Shown here: positions 1 through 9,022 of the stretch, piece by piece
Numbering within the stretch: position 1 is the first letter of the stretch
How the letters are laid out: every line of letters begins with the position of its first letter
Source of the DNA: Brotaphodocola sp003480315
GTDB lineage: Bacteria > Bacillota > Clostridia > Lachnospirales > Lachnospiraceae
DNA: 64,000 nt
NCBI RefSeq assembly: GCF_964246085.1
Contig: NZ_CAXTPD010000005.1
Strand: one strand, 5' to 3'
The notes under the pieces: model-generated
What the model was told of the DNA's origin: nothing
Databases searched by the model: none
Seen by the model: the letters and a program-made list of their open reading frames with translations, nothing else
Program-made: the position numbers and the translations under genes

Positions 1-59
1 ATACGCGGAACATAAAAACGTGTAAAGACCTTTGAAAAAAAGAAGAGGAGGATCATTTT

Positions 60-1739
60 ATGAAGAAGACAAAAACAAAGCTTCTGGCTGTACTCCTGAC
101 TGCAGCTATGGGTGCACTGACCGCGTGCGGCGGCTCCGGTTCTTCTGAGACCACTGCAGCAGCTTCCGGTGAGTCCCAGGCAGCAGAAACTACCGCAGCC
201 GTAGAACTGGCAGAGGGAGAGTCCGTGTCCCAGGATACCGACATCACCGCAGCAATGCTGGTAGACTTTACTACCATGGATCCGATGGATACCAGTGATA
301 CCTTATCCGGCGGTATTCAGAGACTGATGATGGATGGTCTGTTCGGCTTCGATGATGATATGAAGATTATCCCGATGCTGGCTACCGACTACGAAGCAAA
401 CGACGACGCTACCGAGTTCACCATTCACTTAAGAGAGGGCATCCAGTTCTCCGATGGTACTCCGTGGAACGCAGAGGCAGCAAAGGCAAACTTCGACCGC
501 TGGGGGGATAAGAACCTTGGCTTAAAGAGAACAACCTTACTCTGCAACGTTTTAAAAGAGACTGAGGTCGTTGATGATTACACCGTGAAGGTAACCCTGG
601 AAAATCCATTCGGCGCATTTATCCCGACTCTGGCTCATCCGGCCTGTGTTGTTATGAGTCCGGCTGTTATTGCAAAGGGCAACGAGGAGTGCGCTAAGAA
701 TCCGGTTGGTACCGGCCAGTACACCTTCGTAGAGTGGGTGGCTGGTGAGCACGCTACCATCGCTTTAAACAAAGACTGGTGGGGCTATAACGCAGATATC
801 TGCGGCGGCACCGCTTTAGTAGACCCGGATGCCGGTTTCAAGACCATTACCTTCAAGCCGGTATCTGAGAACGCAACCCGTGTTGCTATGCTGCAGTCCG
901 GTGACGCACAGTTCATCTGGCCGGTTCCGACTGAGAGCATTGAGACTCTGCGCGGCGACAGCAATGTAGCAGTTGGCCAGGAAGAGGGTATCGTAGTACG
1001 TTACCTGATGATGAACAACCAGAAAGCACCGTTTAACGATGTGAGAGTCCGTCAGGCCATCAACTACGCGATCAACAAGGATGCTTACTGCGCAGTTGTT
1101 AAGAACGGTGTGGCAACTCCGGCAACCTCCATCATCGGACCGAACGTCCAGTACTACAAAGGCAACGATGTATATGCCTATGATCTTGAGAAGGCTAAAT
1201 CCTTACTGGCTGAGGCCGGTTACCCGGATGGCTTCAAGACCAGCATCATGTGTGCTTCTACCACTGCAAACTTAAAGCAGTGTGAGTTTTTACAGCAGCA
1301 GCTGGCTCAGGTCGGCATCGATGTTCAGATCAACGCTCTTGAGAGCGCGGTGGTAAACCAGAAGATCCAGGATGTGAATGTTCCTGGCTCTGAGGCAGAG
1401 GTTGATATGTATGTGATCGGCTGGTCCCCGTCTACCGGTGATGCGGACTGGGGTATCCGTCCGCTGATGGCGATTGAATCTGAGCCGCCGGCAAGCTACA
1501 ATATCTGCTACTATGAGAACGAAGAGGTTGACCAGCTCTTAAAAGACGCATTATCTACCGCGGATGATTCCAAGAGAGCTGAGGCTTACGCAAAAGCCCA
1601 GGATATCATCTGGGAGGAGAGCCCGCTTGTATGTCTGGCAAACGACAACAACACCTGGGCCAGCTCCGCAAAGATGGTGGACGCAAAGGTCTTCCCGGAT
1701 AACTGCCTGAACTTAAGAAACGCTAAGCTGGCAAAGTAA
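60..1739 (+). CDS. Peptide ABC transporter substrate-binding lipoprotein (SBP family 5)
   Basis: Extracytoplasmic binding protein of a dipeptide/oligopeptide importer, 559 aa. The N-terminus has a lysine-rich n-region, a hydrophobic core and the lipobox LTAC, with Cys23 as the predicted lipidation site. A Ser/Thr/Ala/Glu-rich linker follows, and the remainder reads as a type 5 solute-binding fold (for example GTGQYTFVEW and NDVRVRQAINYAI). The start is supported by a GAGGAGG ribosome site 8 bases upstream. It is the first gene of the transporter operon and is separated from the permeases by a hairpin terminator that probably lets it be made in excess. The family also includes nickel and other binders; the peptidases downstream favour peptides. 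The exact ligand cannot be read from sequence. Confidence 0.93.
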   Translation: MKKTKTKLLAVLLTAAMGALTACGGSGSSETTAAASGESQAAETTAAVELAEGESVSQDTDITAAMLVDFTTMDPMDTSDTLSGGIQRLMMDGLFGFDDDMKIIPMLATDYEANDDATEFTIHLREGIQFSDGTPWNAEAAKANFDRWGDKNLGLKRTTLLCNVLKETEVVDDYTVKVTLENPFGAFIPTLAHPACVVMSPAVIAKGNEECAKNPVGTGQYTFVEWVAGEHATIALNKDWWGYNADICGGTALVDPDAGFKTITFKPVSENATRVAMLQSGDAQFIWPVPTESIETLRGDSNVAVGQEEGIVVRYLMMNNQKAPFNDVRVRQAINYAINKDAYCAVVKNGVATPATSIIGPNVQYYKGNDVYAYDLEKAKSLLAEAGYPDGFKTSIMCASTTANLKQCEFLQQQLAQVGIDVQINALESAVVNQKIQDVNVPGSEAEVDMYVIGWSPSTGDADWGIRPLMAIESEPPASYNICYYENEEVDQLLKDALSTADDSKRAEAYAKAQDIIWEESPLVCLANDNNTWASSAKMVDAKVFPDNCLNLRNAKLAK

Positions 1740-1791
1740 TCCATATTTAGCTAAGAAACAGATCTGACAGAATGATATACTGCAAAACAGG

Positions 1792-1828
1792 TGGTCTGGC
1801 GGAAATCTGATCCGCCAGACCATTTTTG
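1792..1828 (+). terminator. Intra-operon terminator/attenuator between binding protein and permease
   Basis: A perfect 12-bp stem (TGGTCTGGCGGA with TCCGCCAGACCA) around a 7-base loop is followed by TTTTT. It sits between the binding-protein stop and the permease ribosome site. It probably reduces readthrough so that the binding protein exceeds the membrane components. Confidence 0.8.
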
Positions 1829-1889
1829 CAGGAGAAAGAATCCGATTAACAGGGGGTACTCCCCAAAAAGAACGAAAGGTGTTGAGTGT

Positions 1890-2810
1890 ATGTTAAGGTA
1901 CATAGGAAAAAGAATCATTGGAGTGATACCTACCCTGATTATTGTGGTAACCTTCGTATTTTTCTTCGTACGGCTGATCCCGGGTGATCCGGCCCGTCTT
2001 GTGGCAGGTCCGCAGGCAACCCTCGAAGATGTCCAGGTGGTAAGAGAAGAGCTGGGACTGGATAAGCCGATCCACGAACAGTATATTACATATGTAACAG
2101 GTCTGCTGAAGGGCGACCTCGGTACATCTCTCCGGACCAAGCGTCCGGTTGCGGTGGAGGTTTCCAACCGCTATGCCAATACGGCAAAACTGACCCTGCT
2201 GGCCCTCGCATGGAGCACCATCGTGGGTGTGCTTCTCGGCGTATGGTCTGGAAGACACAGAAGCCGCTGGCAGGATTACACAGGAATGACACTGGCGGTG
2301 TCCGGCATATCGCTGCCCTCGTTCTGGGTGGGCTTTATGCTGATCATGGTATTTTCCGTGAATCTGAAATGGTTCCCGACTACGGGCGCGGATTCACTGA
2401 AGAGTCTCGTATTACCTTCGATCGCACTGGGATCCAGTATCGCGGCCATCATTGCCCGTTTTACCAGATCCTCTATTATAGAAGTATTAAAAGATGATTA
2501 CATCCGTACTGCGCGCGCAAAGGGCTTGAGAGAGCGCGTTGTTGTATGGAAGCATGCGTTCCGAAACGCAATGATCTCCGTGGTTACCGTAGTCGGCCTG
2601 CAGTTTGGTTTCCTGCTTGGTGGTTCCGTGGTAACCGAGTCTGTATTCGCGTTCCCGGGTCTGGGTTCCCTGCTGGTTGAGTCTGTAAACTATCGTGACT
2701 ATCCGGCAATTCAGTCCCTGATCCTGATCTTTTCATTACATTTCGTTGTGATCAACCTGATTGTAGATGTGCTTTATGCTGTGCTCAATCCGGAAATCCA
2801 GCTTGACTAA
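1890..2810 (+). CDS. Peptide ABC transporter permease (DppB/OppB type)
   Basis: Inner-membrane permease, 306 aa, starting MLRYIGKRIIGVIPTL. The frame is open further upstream, but that stretch crosses the terminator hairpin. The ATG at 1890 has a GAAAGGTG ribosome site and gives the normal family start. The protein shows the N-terminal helix, the TM-PR-TMR pattern with a GDPAR motif, and about five further helices. The EAA loop that docks the ATPase reads YIRTARAKGLRERVV. It pairs with the permease encoded downstream. Confidence 0.93.
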   Translation: MLRYIGKRIIGVIPTLIIVVTFVFFFVRLIPGDPARLVAGPQATLEDVQVVREELGLDKPIHEQYITYVTGLLKGDLGTSLRTKRPVAVEVSNRYANTAKLTLLALAWSTIVGVLLGVWSGRHRSRWQDYTGMTLAVSGISLPSFWVGFMLIMVFSVNLKWFPTTGADSLKSLVLPSIALGSSIAAIIARFTRSSIIEVLKDDYIRTARAKGLRERVVVWKHAFRNAMISVVTVVGLQFGFLLGGSVVTESVFAFPGLGSLLVESVNYRDYPAIQSLILIFSLHFVVINLIVDVLYAVLNPEIQLD

Positions 2811-2827
2811 GAAAGGAGGAGTTTAAG

Positions 2828-3727
2828 ATGGCAAAAGAGAAAAAAATAAATCAGGCCGAAGAAAGCCTGAACGAAAAAACGGACATCAGCACTCCGCTTT
2901 CTGAGTTTGTCCGCAAATTTAAAAAACAGAAGACCGCCATTGTGGCTCTGGTTTTCATCCTGTTTTTAGTAGTGCTTTCCTTTACTGCAAAATTTATTGC
3001 TCCCTACGGAATCAATGATTACGATTACAACGCAATCATGCAGTCACCGACGGCAGCACACTGGTTTGGCACCGATGAATTCGGAAGAGACCTGTTCTCA
3101 CGTATTATCTGCGGAACCGGTATTTCCTTAAGTGTCGGCCTGTTTTCTGTCAGCATTGCGGCTGTGGTTGGTTCTTTTCTGGGTCTGATCGGCGGTTATT
3201 ATGGCGGCATCATTGATTCCATCATCATGCGTATCTGTGACGCGCTGTTTGCATTCCCGGGTATTATCCTGGCCATCGCGATCGTAGCGATCCTCGGCAG
3301 CGGCATGACCAACGTGGTCATTGCGGTAGCGGTATTTAACATTCCGAAGTTTGCGCGTCTGGTGCGTGGCAACACCCTGGCTACCAAGAACAGCGTGTTT
3401 GTTCAGGCAGCAAAGAATATCGGCGCGGATGATAAACGTATTCTGTTTTACCACATCCTGCCGAGTGCGATCCCGGACATCATTGTGCAGTACAGTATGT
3501 CTATCGGATCTTCGATTCTGACTGCGTCTTCCTTAAGCTTCTTAGGCATGGGCGCCCAGCCTCCGACACCGGAGTGGGGACTGCTTTTGAGCAACGGACG
3601 TACATACATGATGAACAGCTGGCATATTACCCTGTTCCCGGGCCTTGCGATCTTCTTAACCGTACTCAGCTTCAATCTGCTGGGAGACGGCCTCAGAGAC
3701 GCGCTTGACCCGAAGCTGACTGATTAA
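2828..3727 (+). CDS. Peptide ABC transporter permease (DppC/OppC type)
   Basis: Second permease of the importer, 299 aa. A charged cytoplasmic N-terminus of about 40 residues leads into TM1 (about residues 38-60). The typical HWFGTDEFGRDLFSRI motif follows, then several helices and an EAA loop (FVQAAKNIGADDKRILFYHILPSA region). An AAGGAGGA ribosome site lies 7 bases before the ATG, and the gene starts 17 bases after the previous stop. It forms the heterodimeric channel with the preceding gene product. Confidence 0.93.
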   Translation: MAKEKKINQAEESLNEKTDISTPLSEFVRKFKKQKTAIVALVFILFLVVLSFTAKFIAPYGINDYDYNAIMQSPTAAHWFGTDEFGRDLFSRIICGTGISLSVGLFSVSIAAVVGSFLGLIGGYYGGIIDSIIMRICDALFAFPGIILAIAIVAILGSGMTNVVIAVAVFNIPKFARLVRGNTLATKNSVFVQAAKNIGADDKRILFYHILPSAIPDIIVQYSMSIGSSILTASSLSFLGMGAQPPTPEWGLLLSNGRTYMMNSWHITLFPGLAIFLTVLSFNLLGDGLRDALDPKLTD

Positions 3728-3741
3728 GGAGGTGCAGGCAT

Positions 3742-4767
3742 ATGAGTGAAACGATCAAAGTGGAGACAACGAAGGATGCCTCCGGCAAAAATATTCTGGA
3801 AATCAAAAATATGCACACCTGGTTCCATATGGACAGCGGTGTTGTCAAGTCCGTAGATGGTGTTGACATTGAGTTAAAAGAGGGTTCCACCCTTGGAATC
3901 GTAGGGGAGTCCGGAAGCGGAAAGAGCGTAACCGCCCTTTCTGTCATGGGCCTGTTAATGGGAACTACCGGTAAAATTGAAAAGGGTGAGATCCTCTTAG
4001 ACGGCAGGGATGTCGTGCATATTGGCAATGAAGAGCGTAGAAAGCTGCGTGGAAGCAAGATATCCATGATCTTCCAGGAGCCTATGACCAGCTTAAATCC
4101 GGTCATGAAGATCGGTGACCAGATCATGGAAGCCATTCTCATGCATCAGAAGGTCAGCAAGAAAGAAGCTGAAGAAAAAGCCATTGAGATGCTTCGCATG
4201 ACCGGTCTTCCCCGTGTGGAAAAGATGATGAAGGAGTATCCGTTCCAGCTTTCCGGCGGACAGCGCCAGCGTGTCATGATCGCCATGGCTCTGGTATGCA
4301 ATCCGGAGATCCTGATCGCCGATGAGCCGACTACAGCTCTGGATGTAACCATTCAGGCGCAGATCCTCGACCTGATGAATAAGCTGAAAAAAGAAATCGG
4401 AACCTCTATCCTTTTCATCACCCATGATCTCGGTGTGGTGGCAGAGGTGTGCGATCAGGTGGTGGTCATGTACTGCGGCCGCGTGGTAGAGAAGGGCTCC
4501 GTTTATGACATTTTCGACAAACCGTCCCACCCGTATACAGAGGGACTCTTAAATTCGATTCCGAAGCTTGGCGAGCATGTGGAAGAGCTTGAGTCCATTC
4601 CGGGCAATGTACCGAATCCGAAGTACATGCCGAAGGGCTGCAAGTTTGCGCCGCGCTGTAAATACGCGTTTGACCGCTGCCGCGAGGAGGAACCGGGATT
4701 TACCGATCTCGGAAACGGACACCAGAGCCGCTGCTGGCGCTGCGTGAAAGAAGGGGGTAAGGACTGA
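3742..4767 (+). CDS. Peptide ABC transporter ATPase (DppD/OppD type)
   Basis: Cytoplasmic ATPase, 341 aa. Visible motifs are Walker A GESGSGKS (about residues 55-62), signature LSGGQRQRV and Walker B ILIADEPTTALD, followed by a switch histidine (LFITHDLG). The C-terminal oligopeptide-transporter extension (PHPYTEGLLNSIP) carries a cysteine cluster of the kind that binds an iron-sulphur centre in OppD/DppD proteins (CKFAPRCKYAFDRC and a final CWRC). Its stop overlaps the next start as TGATG, implying translational coupling. Confidence 0.93.
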   Translation: MSETIKVETTKDASGKNILEIKNMHTWFHMDSGVVKSVDGVDIELKEGSTLGIVGESGSGKSVTALSVMGLLMGTTGKIEKGEILLDGRDVVHIGNEERRKLRGSKISMIFQEPMTSLNPVMKIGDQIMEAILMHQKVSKKEAEEKAIEMLRMTGLPRVEKMMKEYPFQLSGGQRQRVMIAMALVCNPEILIADEPTTALDVTIQAQILDLMNKLKKEIGTSILFITHDLGVVAEVCDQVVVMYCGRVVEKGSVYDIFDKPSHPYTEGLLNSIPKLGEHVEELESIPGNVPNPKYMPKGCKFAPRCKYAFDRCREEEPGFTDLGNGHQSRCWRCVKEGGKD

Positions 4768-5789
4768 TGGCAGACAATTTATTAGTTGTCCGGGGACTCA
4801 AGCAGTATTACCCGGTAAAGGGCGGACTTGGGAAAGAGCCGTCCTATGTGAAAGCAGTCGATAATGTAGATTTTGAGGTAAGACGCGGTGAGGTATTCGG
4901 AATCGTAGGAGAGTCCGGATGCGGAAAGTCTACCCTTGGAAAAAGTATCTGCAAGCTGATCGAGCCGACGGATGGCTCCATCGTGCTGGATGGTGAAGAA
5001 ATCGCAAAATACACACCAAAGCAGATGCGGCCGATCCGAAAAAAAGTCCAGATGGTATTCCAGGATCCGTACGCGTCCCTCAACCCGCGTATGTCAGTTC
5101 GTGATATCGTGGCAGAGCCGCTCATCATCCATGGTCTGACCAAGACCCGTGAGGAGACCGATCAAAAGGTTGTAGAGCTTTTACGCCGTGTTGGCCTGGA
5201 TGATTACCATGCAAACCGTTATCCGCATGAGTTTTCCGGCGGACAGCGTCAGCGTATCGGCATTGCGAGGGCACTGGCCGTACAGCCGCAGCTCATCATT
5301 GCCGATGAGCCGGTTTCCGCGCTGGATGTTTCCATCCAGTCCCAGGTGTTAAACCTCATGAACCAGTTAAAACGGGATATGAACCTGACCTACATTTTCG
5401 TTGCGCATGACTTAAGTGTTGTGGAGCATATCAGTGACCGTGTCGGTGTTATGTATCTGGGAAATTTTGTTGAGGAGGGAGACAAGTACAGTCTGTACCA
5501 GAACCCGCTTCACCCGTATACTCAGGCACTTCTTTCCGCTGTTCCGATCCCGGACCCGAAAGCAAAGAAAGACCGGATCATTCTGGAGGGCAATATCCCC
5601 TCTGCACTGAATCCGCCGAGCGGATGTAAATTCCACACCCGCTGCCCGAAGTGCATGGAGCGCTGCAAGACGGAGGCTCCGCAGAAGTACCAGGTAGGTG
5701 ACGATCATTTTGTATACTGCCATCTGTACGACACCGAGGAAGCGAAGAAGAACGCGAAAGCTGCGGAGAACGCAGTGATTCATCAGTAA
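4767..5789 (+). CDS. Peptide ABC transporter ATPase (DppF/OppF type)
   Basis: Second ATPase of the heterodimer, 340 aa. It shows Walker A GESGCGKS, signature FSGGQRQRI and Walker B LIIADEPVSALD with a following HDLSVV. The C-terminal oligo/HPY domain carries CKFHTRCPKCMERC, again a likely Fe-S motif. It starts inside the preceding stop codon. A terminator follows, closing the five-gene transporter. Confidence 0.93.
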   Translation: MADNLLVVRGLKQYYPVKGGLGKEPSYVKAVDNVDFEVRRGEVFGIVGESGCGKSTLGKSICKLIEPTDGSIVLDGEEIAKYTPKQMRPIRKKVQMVFQDPYASLNPRMSVRDIVAEPLIIHGLTKTREETDQKVVELLRRVGLDDYHANRYPHEFSGGQRQRIGIARALAVQPQLIIADEPVSALDVSIQSQVLNLMNQLKRDMNLTYIFVAHDLSVVEHISDRVGVMYLGNFVEEGDKYSLYQNPLHPYTQALLSAVPIPDPKAKKDRIILEGNIPSALNPPSGCKFHTRCPKCMERCKTEAPQKYQVGDDHFVYCHLYDTEEAKKNAKAAENAVIHQ

Positions 5790-5818
5790 TGCAGTCAGAA
5801 TAGCAATTACATGGCAGA

Positions 5819-5860
5819 GGAGCCGGTTTCATGACTAGATGCCATGAACCGGCTCTTTTG
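5819..5860 (+). terminator. Terminator after the peptide transporter
   Basis: GAGCCGGTTTCATG pairs with CATGAACCGGCTC with one bulged base, followed by TTTT. It ends the transporter transcript. The peptidase genes begin 55 bases further on. Confidence 0.8.
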
Positions 5861-5914
5861 CTGTCTTTTGAAATAAACTCAATTGAAATTTTAAAAAAAA
5901 GAGAGGCACGAACA

Positions 5915-6727
5915 ATGAAACTGTTTATCAGTGCGGATATTGAAGGCTGTGCCGGAACAACCCTCAATTATGAAACCCACAAAGAAGAACCGGCTTACCA
6001 GAAGTACGCAAAGCAGATGACCGATGAGGTTGTGGCTGTCTGCGAGGCCGCCTTGGCTGCTGGCGTGGATGAGATCGTAGTAAAGGACGGACATGGAGAT
6101 GCCACCAACATTGATGTGATGGCCATGCCGGAGCACGTCACTCTGATCCGCGGAAAGAGCGGTCACCCCATCAACATGATGTATGGTCTTGATGAGACAT
6201 TCGATGCTGTGTTTTATATTGGATATCATGCACCCGCCGGTGATCCGGGAAGCCCACTGAGCCATACCTCCACGGGAGCCAGCAATTTTATTGAGTTAAA
6301 CGGGAAGCGTATGAGCGAATTCATGCTGAACACTTATACGGCGGCCATGTACGGTGTTCCGGTGCTGTTCTTATCCGGTGACGAGCGGATCTGTGAGCTG
6401 TCAAAGGAGCTGGTTCCGCAGATCACGACGGTGTCTTCCAAGAAGGGCGTGGGCGGAAGTGCCTGGAATGTATCACCAAAGACTGTGATCTCAGATCTGA
6501 AAGCATCCGTCACAGAGGTGCTTTCCGGTGATATAGAGGCAAAGCTTGCTGCATGCAGAGTCACGCTTCCGGTGCAGTTTACCTATGAGGTAAACTACAA
6601 GGATCTGAAAAAGGCTTACCAGATGTCCTTTTATCCGGGCATGAAGGCAGTAGACGCGCGCACCAACCGTCTTACCAGTAAAAACTGGATGGATATTGTA
6701 ACAGCACATTCATTTGTGGTATATTAG
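5915..6727 (+). CDS. M55 family D-aminopeptidase (DppA-like)
   Basis: Predicted zinc aminopeptidase that removes N-terminal D-residues such as D-Ala from peptides, 270 aa. The ATG at 5915 with upstream GAGAGG gives MKLFISADIEG. This places Asp8, Glu10 and His60 (VVKDGH) where the Bacillus DppA metal ligands lie. GYHAPAGDP with His105 and SPLSH with His117 supply the later histidines. The frame is open further upstream, but that extension runs through the terminator and has no family similarity. Together with the importer it suggests use of cell-wall-derived D-amino acid peptides; this is inference. Confidence 0.9.
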   Translation: MKLFISADIEGCAGTTLNYETHKEEPAYQKYAKQMTDEVVAVCEAALAAGVDEIVVKDGHGDATNIDVMAMPEHVTLIRGKSGHPINMMYGLDETFDAVFYIGYHAPAGDPGSPLSHTSTGASNFIELNGKRMSEFMLNTYTAAMYGVPVLFLSGDERICELSKELVPQITTVSSKKGVGGSAWNVSPKTVISDLKASVTEVLSGDIEAKLAACRVTLPVQFTYEVNYKDLKKAYQMSFYPGMKAVDARTNRLTSKNWMDIVTAHSFVVY

Positions 6728-6753
6728 AAGAACATACAGGGAGGATATGAACC

Positions 6754-7845
6754 ATGGCAGATTTAAAGACAATTGAGGATTTAACCAACGCTTTTGGCCC
6801 GAGCGGTTTTGAGGAAGAGGTTGTAAAAGCAGTACAGAAGCATTGCGAGGGGCTGAATTTAAGAAACGACGCGATGTATAATGTATATGCGACGATGCCG
6901 GACGCAAAAGGAAACCGTCCGGTGTTTATGCTGGATGCGCATACCGATGAATGCGGCTTTATGGTCCAGAACGTGGAGGATAACGGACTTCTCAGCATCA
7001 TCACCCTGGGCGGATTTCATATGACCAGCCTTCCGGCCCACAGTGTCATCGTACGTAACAGCAAAGGCGAAAAAATCAAGGGAATCATTACATCCAAGCC
7101 GGTACATTTCTTAACGGCTGCCCAGAAGGCTGACAATTCCCTGACGATCGAGGAATTAAAGGTGGATGTAGGGGCAAGCAGCAGACAGGAGATCGAAGAG
7201 GATTACGGAATCCACGTCGGTGATCCGATCATGCCGGATGTGACCTTTTCCTATGACGAGAAGCACGGCATCTGCTCAGGCAAAGCATTCGATAACCGTC
7301 TTGGATGCGTCTGCATCATTGAGACTATGAAAGCCCTGATGAAGGAGACAGAGAGCCTGGCCGTGGATGTTGTCGGTGCCTTTGCTTCCCAGGAGGAGGT
7401 TGGCATGCGCGGCGCAACCGTGACTGCACAGCAGGTAAAGCCGGATCTTGCGATTGTGTTTGAGGGATCACCGGCGGATGATTTTTATTATCGCACCGGT
7501 GTGGCACAGTGCTGCTTAAAGAAAGGTGTGCAGATCCGCCATATGGATAACAGCTATGTGGCAAATGACGCATTTATGGCATATGCACATGAGGTCGCTG
7601 ACAAATACGGAATCAAATGCCAGGATGCGGTGAGACGCGGCGGAAGTACCAACGCAGGTAAAATCCATCTGACCCATCAGGCTGTTCCGGTACTGGTTCT
7701 TGGTATTCCGTCCCGTTATGTGCACACACATTACAATTTCTGCGCAAAGGAAGATATCGAATCTACCATTAAAATGGCTGTTGAGGTTATCCGCGGTTTA
7801 AATGATGAGCGTATCCGCCACATTATGCGTCAGGATGTATTATAA
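6754..7845 (+). CDS. M42 family metallopeptidase (glutamyl aminopeptidase type)
   Basis: Cytosolic two-metal aminopeptidase, 363 aa. Motifs are LDAHTDECGFMV (first metal His/Asp), GKAFDNRLG (bridging Asp), SQEEVGMRGA (catalytic Glu-Glu) and the C-terminal RYVHTHYNF histidine. Members assemble as tetrahedral dodecamers that trim peptides. A GGAGGA ribosome site precedes the ATG. The stop overlaps azlC as TAATG. Its position between a peptide importer and an amino acid exporter fits peptide breakdown. Confidence 0.92.
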   Translation: MADLKTIEDLTNAFGPSGFEEEVVKAVQKHCEGLNLRNDAMYNVYATMPDAKGNRPVFMLDAHTDECGFMVQNVEDNGLLSIITLGGFHMTSLPAHSVIVRNSKGEKIKGIITSKPVHFLTAAQKADNSLTIEELKVDVGASSRQEIEEDYGIHVGDPIMPDVTFSYDEKHGICSGKAFDNRLGCVCIIETMKALMKETESLAVDVVGAFASQEEVGMRGATVTAQQVKPDLAIVFEGSPADDFYYRTGVAQCCLKKGVQIRHMDNSYVANDAFMAYAHEVADKYGIKCQDAVRRGGSTNAGKIHLTHQAVPVLVLGIPSRYVHTHYNFCAKEDIESTIKMAVEVIRGLNDERIRHIMRQDVL

Positions 7846-8576
7846 TGCAGAATATGGAACAACAAAACGACAGAATATCTTTTCTTAAGGGAATGCGCGA
7901 TGGAGTACCCATCGCGCTTGGGTACTTTGCTGTTGCTTTTACACTTGGCATTACCGCAGGTAAAGCAGGGATGAATGCCCTGCAGTCTTCCCTGATGTCT
8001 GCGCTGATGCTCGCATCGGCGGGGGAATTTGCGGCGATCAGCATGATCGGATCAGGAGCAGGGGTTATGGAGATGATCGTTACTACAGTGGTCATCAATA
8101 TGCGCTACCTGCTGATGTCAAGTGCTTTATCCCAGAAGGTGCAGCAGAACAGGCCATTTCTCCACAGAATCTTTATGTCTTATGCGGTGACGGATGAGAT
8201 CTTTGGCATATCCATGACGGTTCCGGGAAAGCTGAATCCGTTTTATCAATACGGTGCAGCCAGTGTGGCGGCTCCCGGCTGGGTACTCGGAACCTTTCTC
8301 GGCACGATGGTGGGCATGATCCTTCCGGCACCGGTCATGAGTGCTATGAGTGTGGCTATATACGGCATGTTTCTTGCAGTGGTGATCCCGCCGGCAAGAA
8401 AAAACAAAATCATTGCCGCAGTGGTAGTTATATCCATGTCGGTAAGCCTTTTATTCCAAAGCATTCCTGGACTTAAAAATATCTCATCGGGGTTTCAGAT
8501 TATCCTGCTGACCGTGCTGATTTCGGCTGCAGCGGCAATTCTGTTCCCGGTACAGGAGGAGCAGCATGCATCATAA
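7845..8576 (+). CDS. azlC: AzlC family branched-chain amino acid exporter, large subunit
   Basis: Integral membrane protein, 243 aa. It carries the family N-terminus (FLKGMRDGVPIALGYFAVAFTLG), the A-SAGEFAAI segment and several hydrophobic helices. With AzlD it forms an exporter of branched-chain amino acids and related compounds. Its start is fused to the peptidase stop (TAATG), and azlD begins 11 bases before its end, so all three are probably translated together. Confidence 0.9.
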   Translation: MQNMEQQNDRISFLKGMRDGVPIALGYFAVAFTLGITAGKAGMNALQSSLMSALMLASAGEFAAISMIGSGAGVMEMIVTTVVINMRYLLMSSALSQKVQQNRPFLHRIFMSYAVTDEIFGISMTVPGKLNPFYQYGAASVAAPGWVLGTFLGTMVGMILPAPVMSAMSVAIYGMFLAVVIPPARKNKIIAAVVVISMSVSLLFQSIPGLKNISSGFQIILLTVLISAAAAILFPVQEEQHAS

Positions 8577-8874
8577 TATTTACGCTTCCATTCTGGTCAT
8601 GTTCCTGACAATTTATGCCGTGCGGGTCCTGCCGCTGACGCTGATTCGCAGGGAAATCAGGAATCCGTTTATTCAGTCTTTCTTATATTATGTTCCTTAT
8701 GTGAGTCTTTCTGTTATGACGTTTCCGTCCATCCTTTCTGCAACAGGAAACCGGATCACGGGAATTGTCGGATTTGTGGCAGGGATGATCCTTGCCTGGA
8801 TCGACGGAAATCTGTTCCGTGTTTCCATTGGTGCCTGTGTAGCAGTCTATATTGCGGAGATGATTTTGCATTAA
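8566..8874 (+). CDS. azlD: AzlD domain protein, small exporter subunit
   Basis: Small membrane protein, 102 aa, with about four helices and the AzlD motif YAVRVLPLTLIRREIRNPF. It overlaps azlC by 11 bases. A GGAGGAG ribosome site lies inside azlC. It completes the AzlCD exporter that would relieve excess branched-chain amino acids released from imported peptides. Confidence 0.9.
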   Translation: MHHNIYASILVMFLTIYAVRVLPLTLIRREIRNPFIQSFLYYVPYVSLSVMTFPSILSATGNRITGIVGFVAGMILAWIDGNLFRVSIGACVAVYIAEMILH

Positions 8875-8919
8875 AGTCGGAACAAACGTGTGCAGAGGCC
8901 TGTAAACCACTGGAAAACA

Positions 8920-8948
8920 TTGACAAAAACAGGAAACAGATTTATAAT
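8920..8948 (+). promoter_or_regulatory. Consensus sigma-A promoter of the DUF6465 gene
   Basis: TTGACA at 8920-8925 and TATAAT at 8943-8948 with a 17-bp spacer, a perfect match to the housekeeping consensus. A leader of about 65 bases precedes the DUF6465 start at 9023. High expression is expected. Confidence 0.85.
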
Positions 8949-9022
8949 GCCTTCATCGTCTGTCAAAAAACAGGTGATGGGGAGCAATTCATAATTGGAA
9001 TCGAATGAGGAGGATAAGAACT

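Noticed and set aside
1751..2167. Long minus-strand open frame opposite the permease
   Set aside because: No ribosome site or family-like pattern; it is the shadow of a strongly coded membrane protein on the plus strand.
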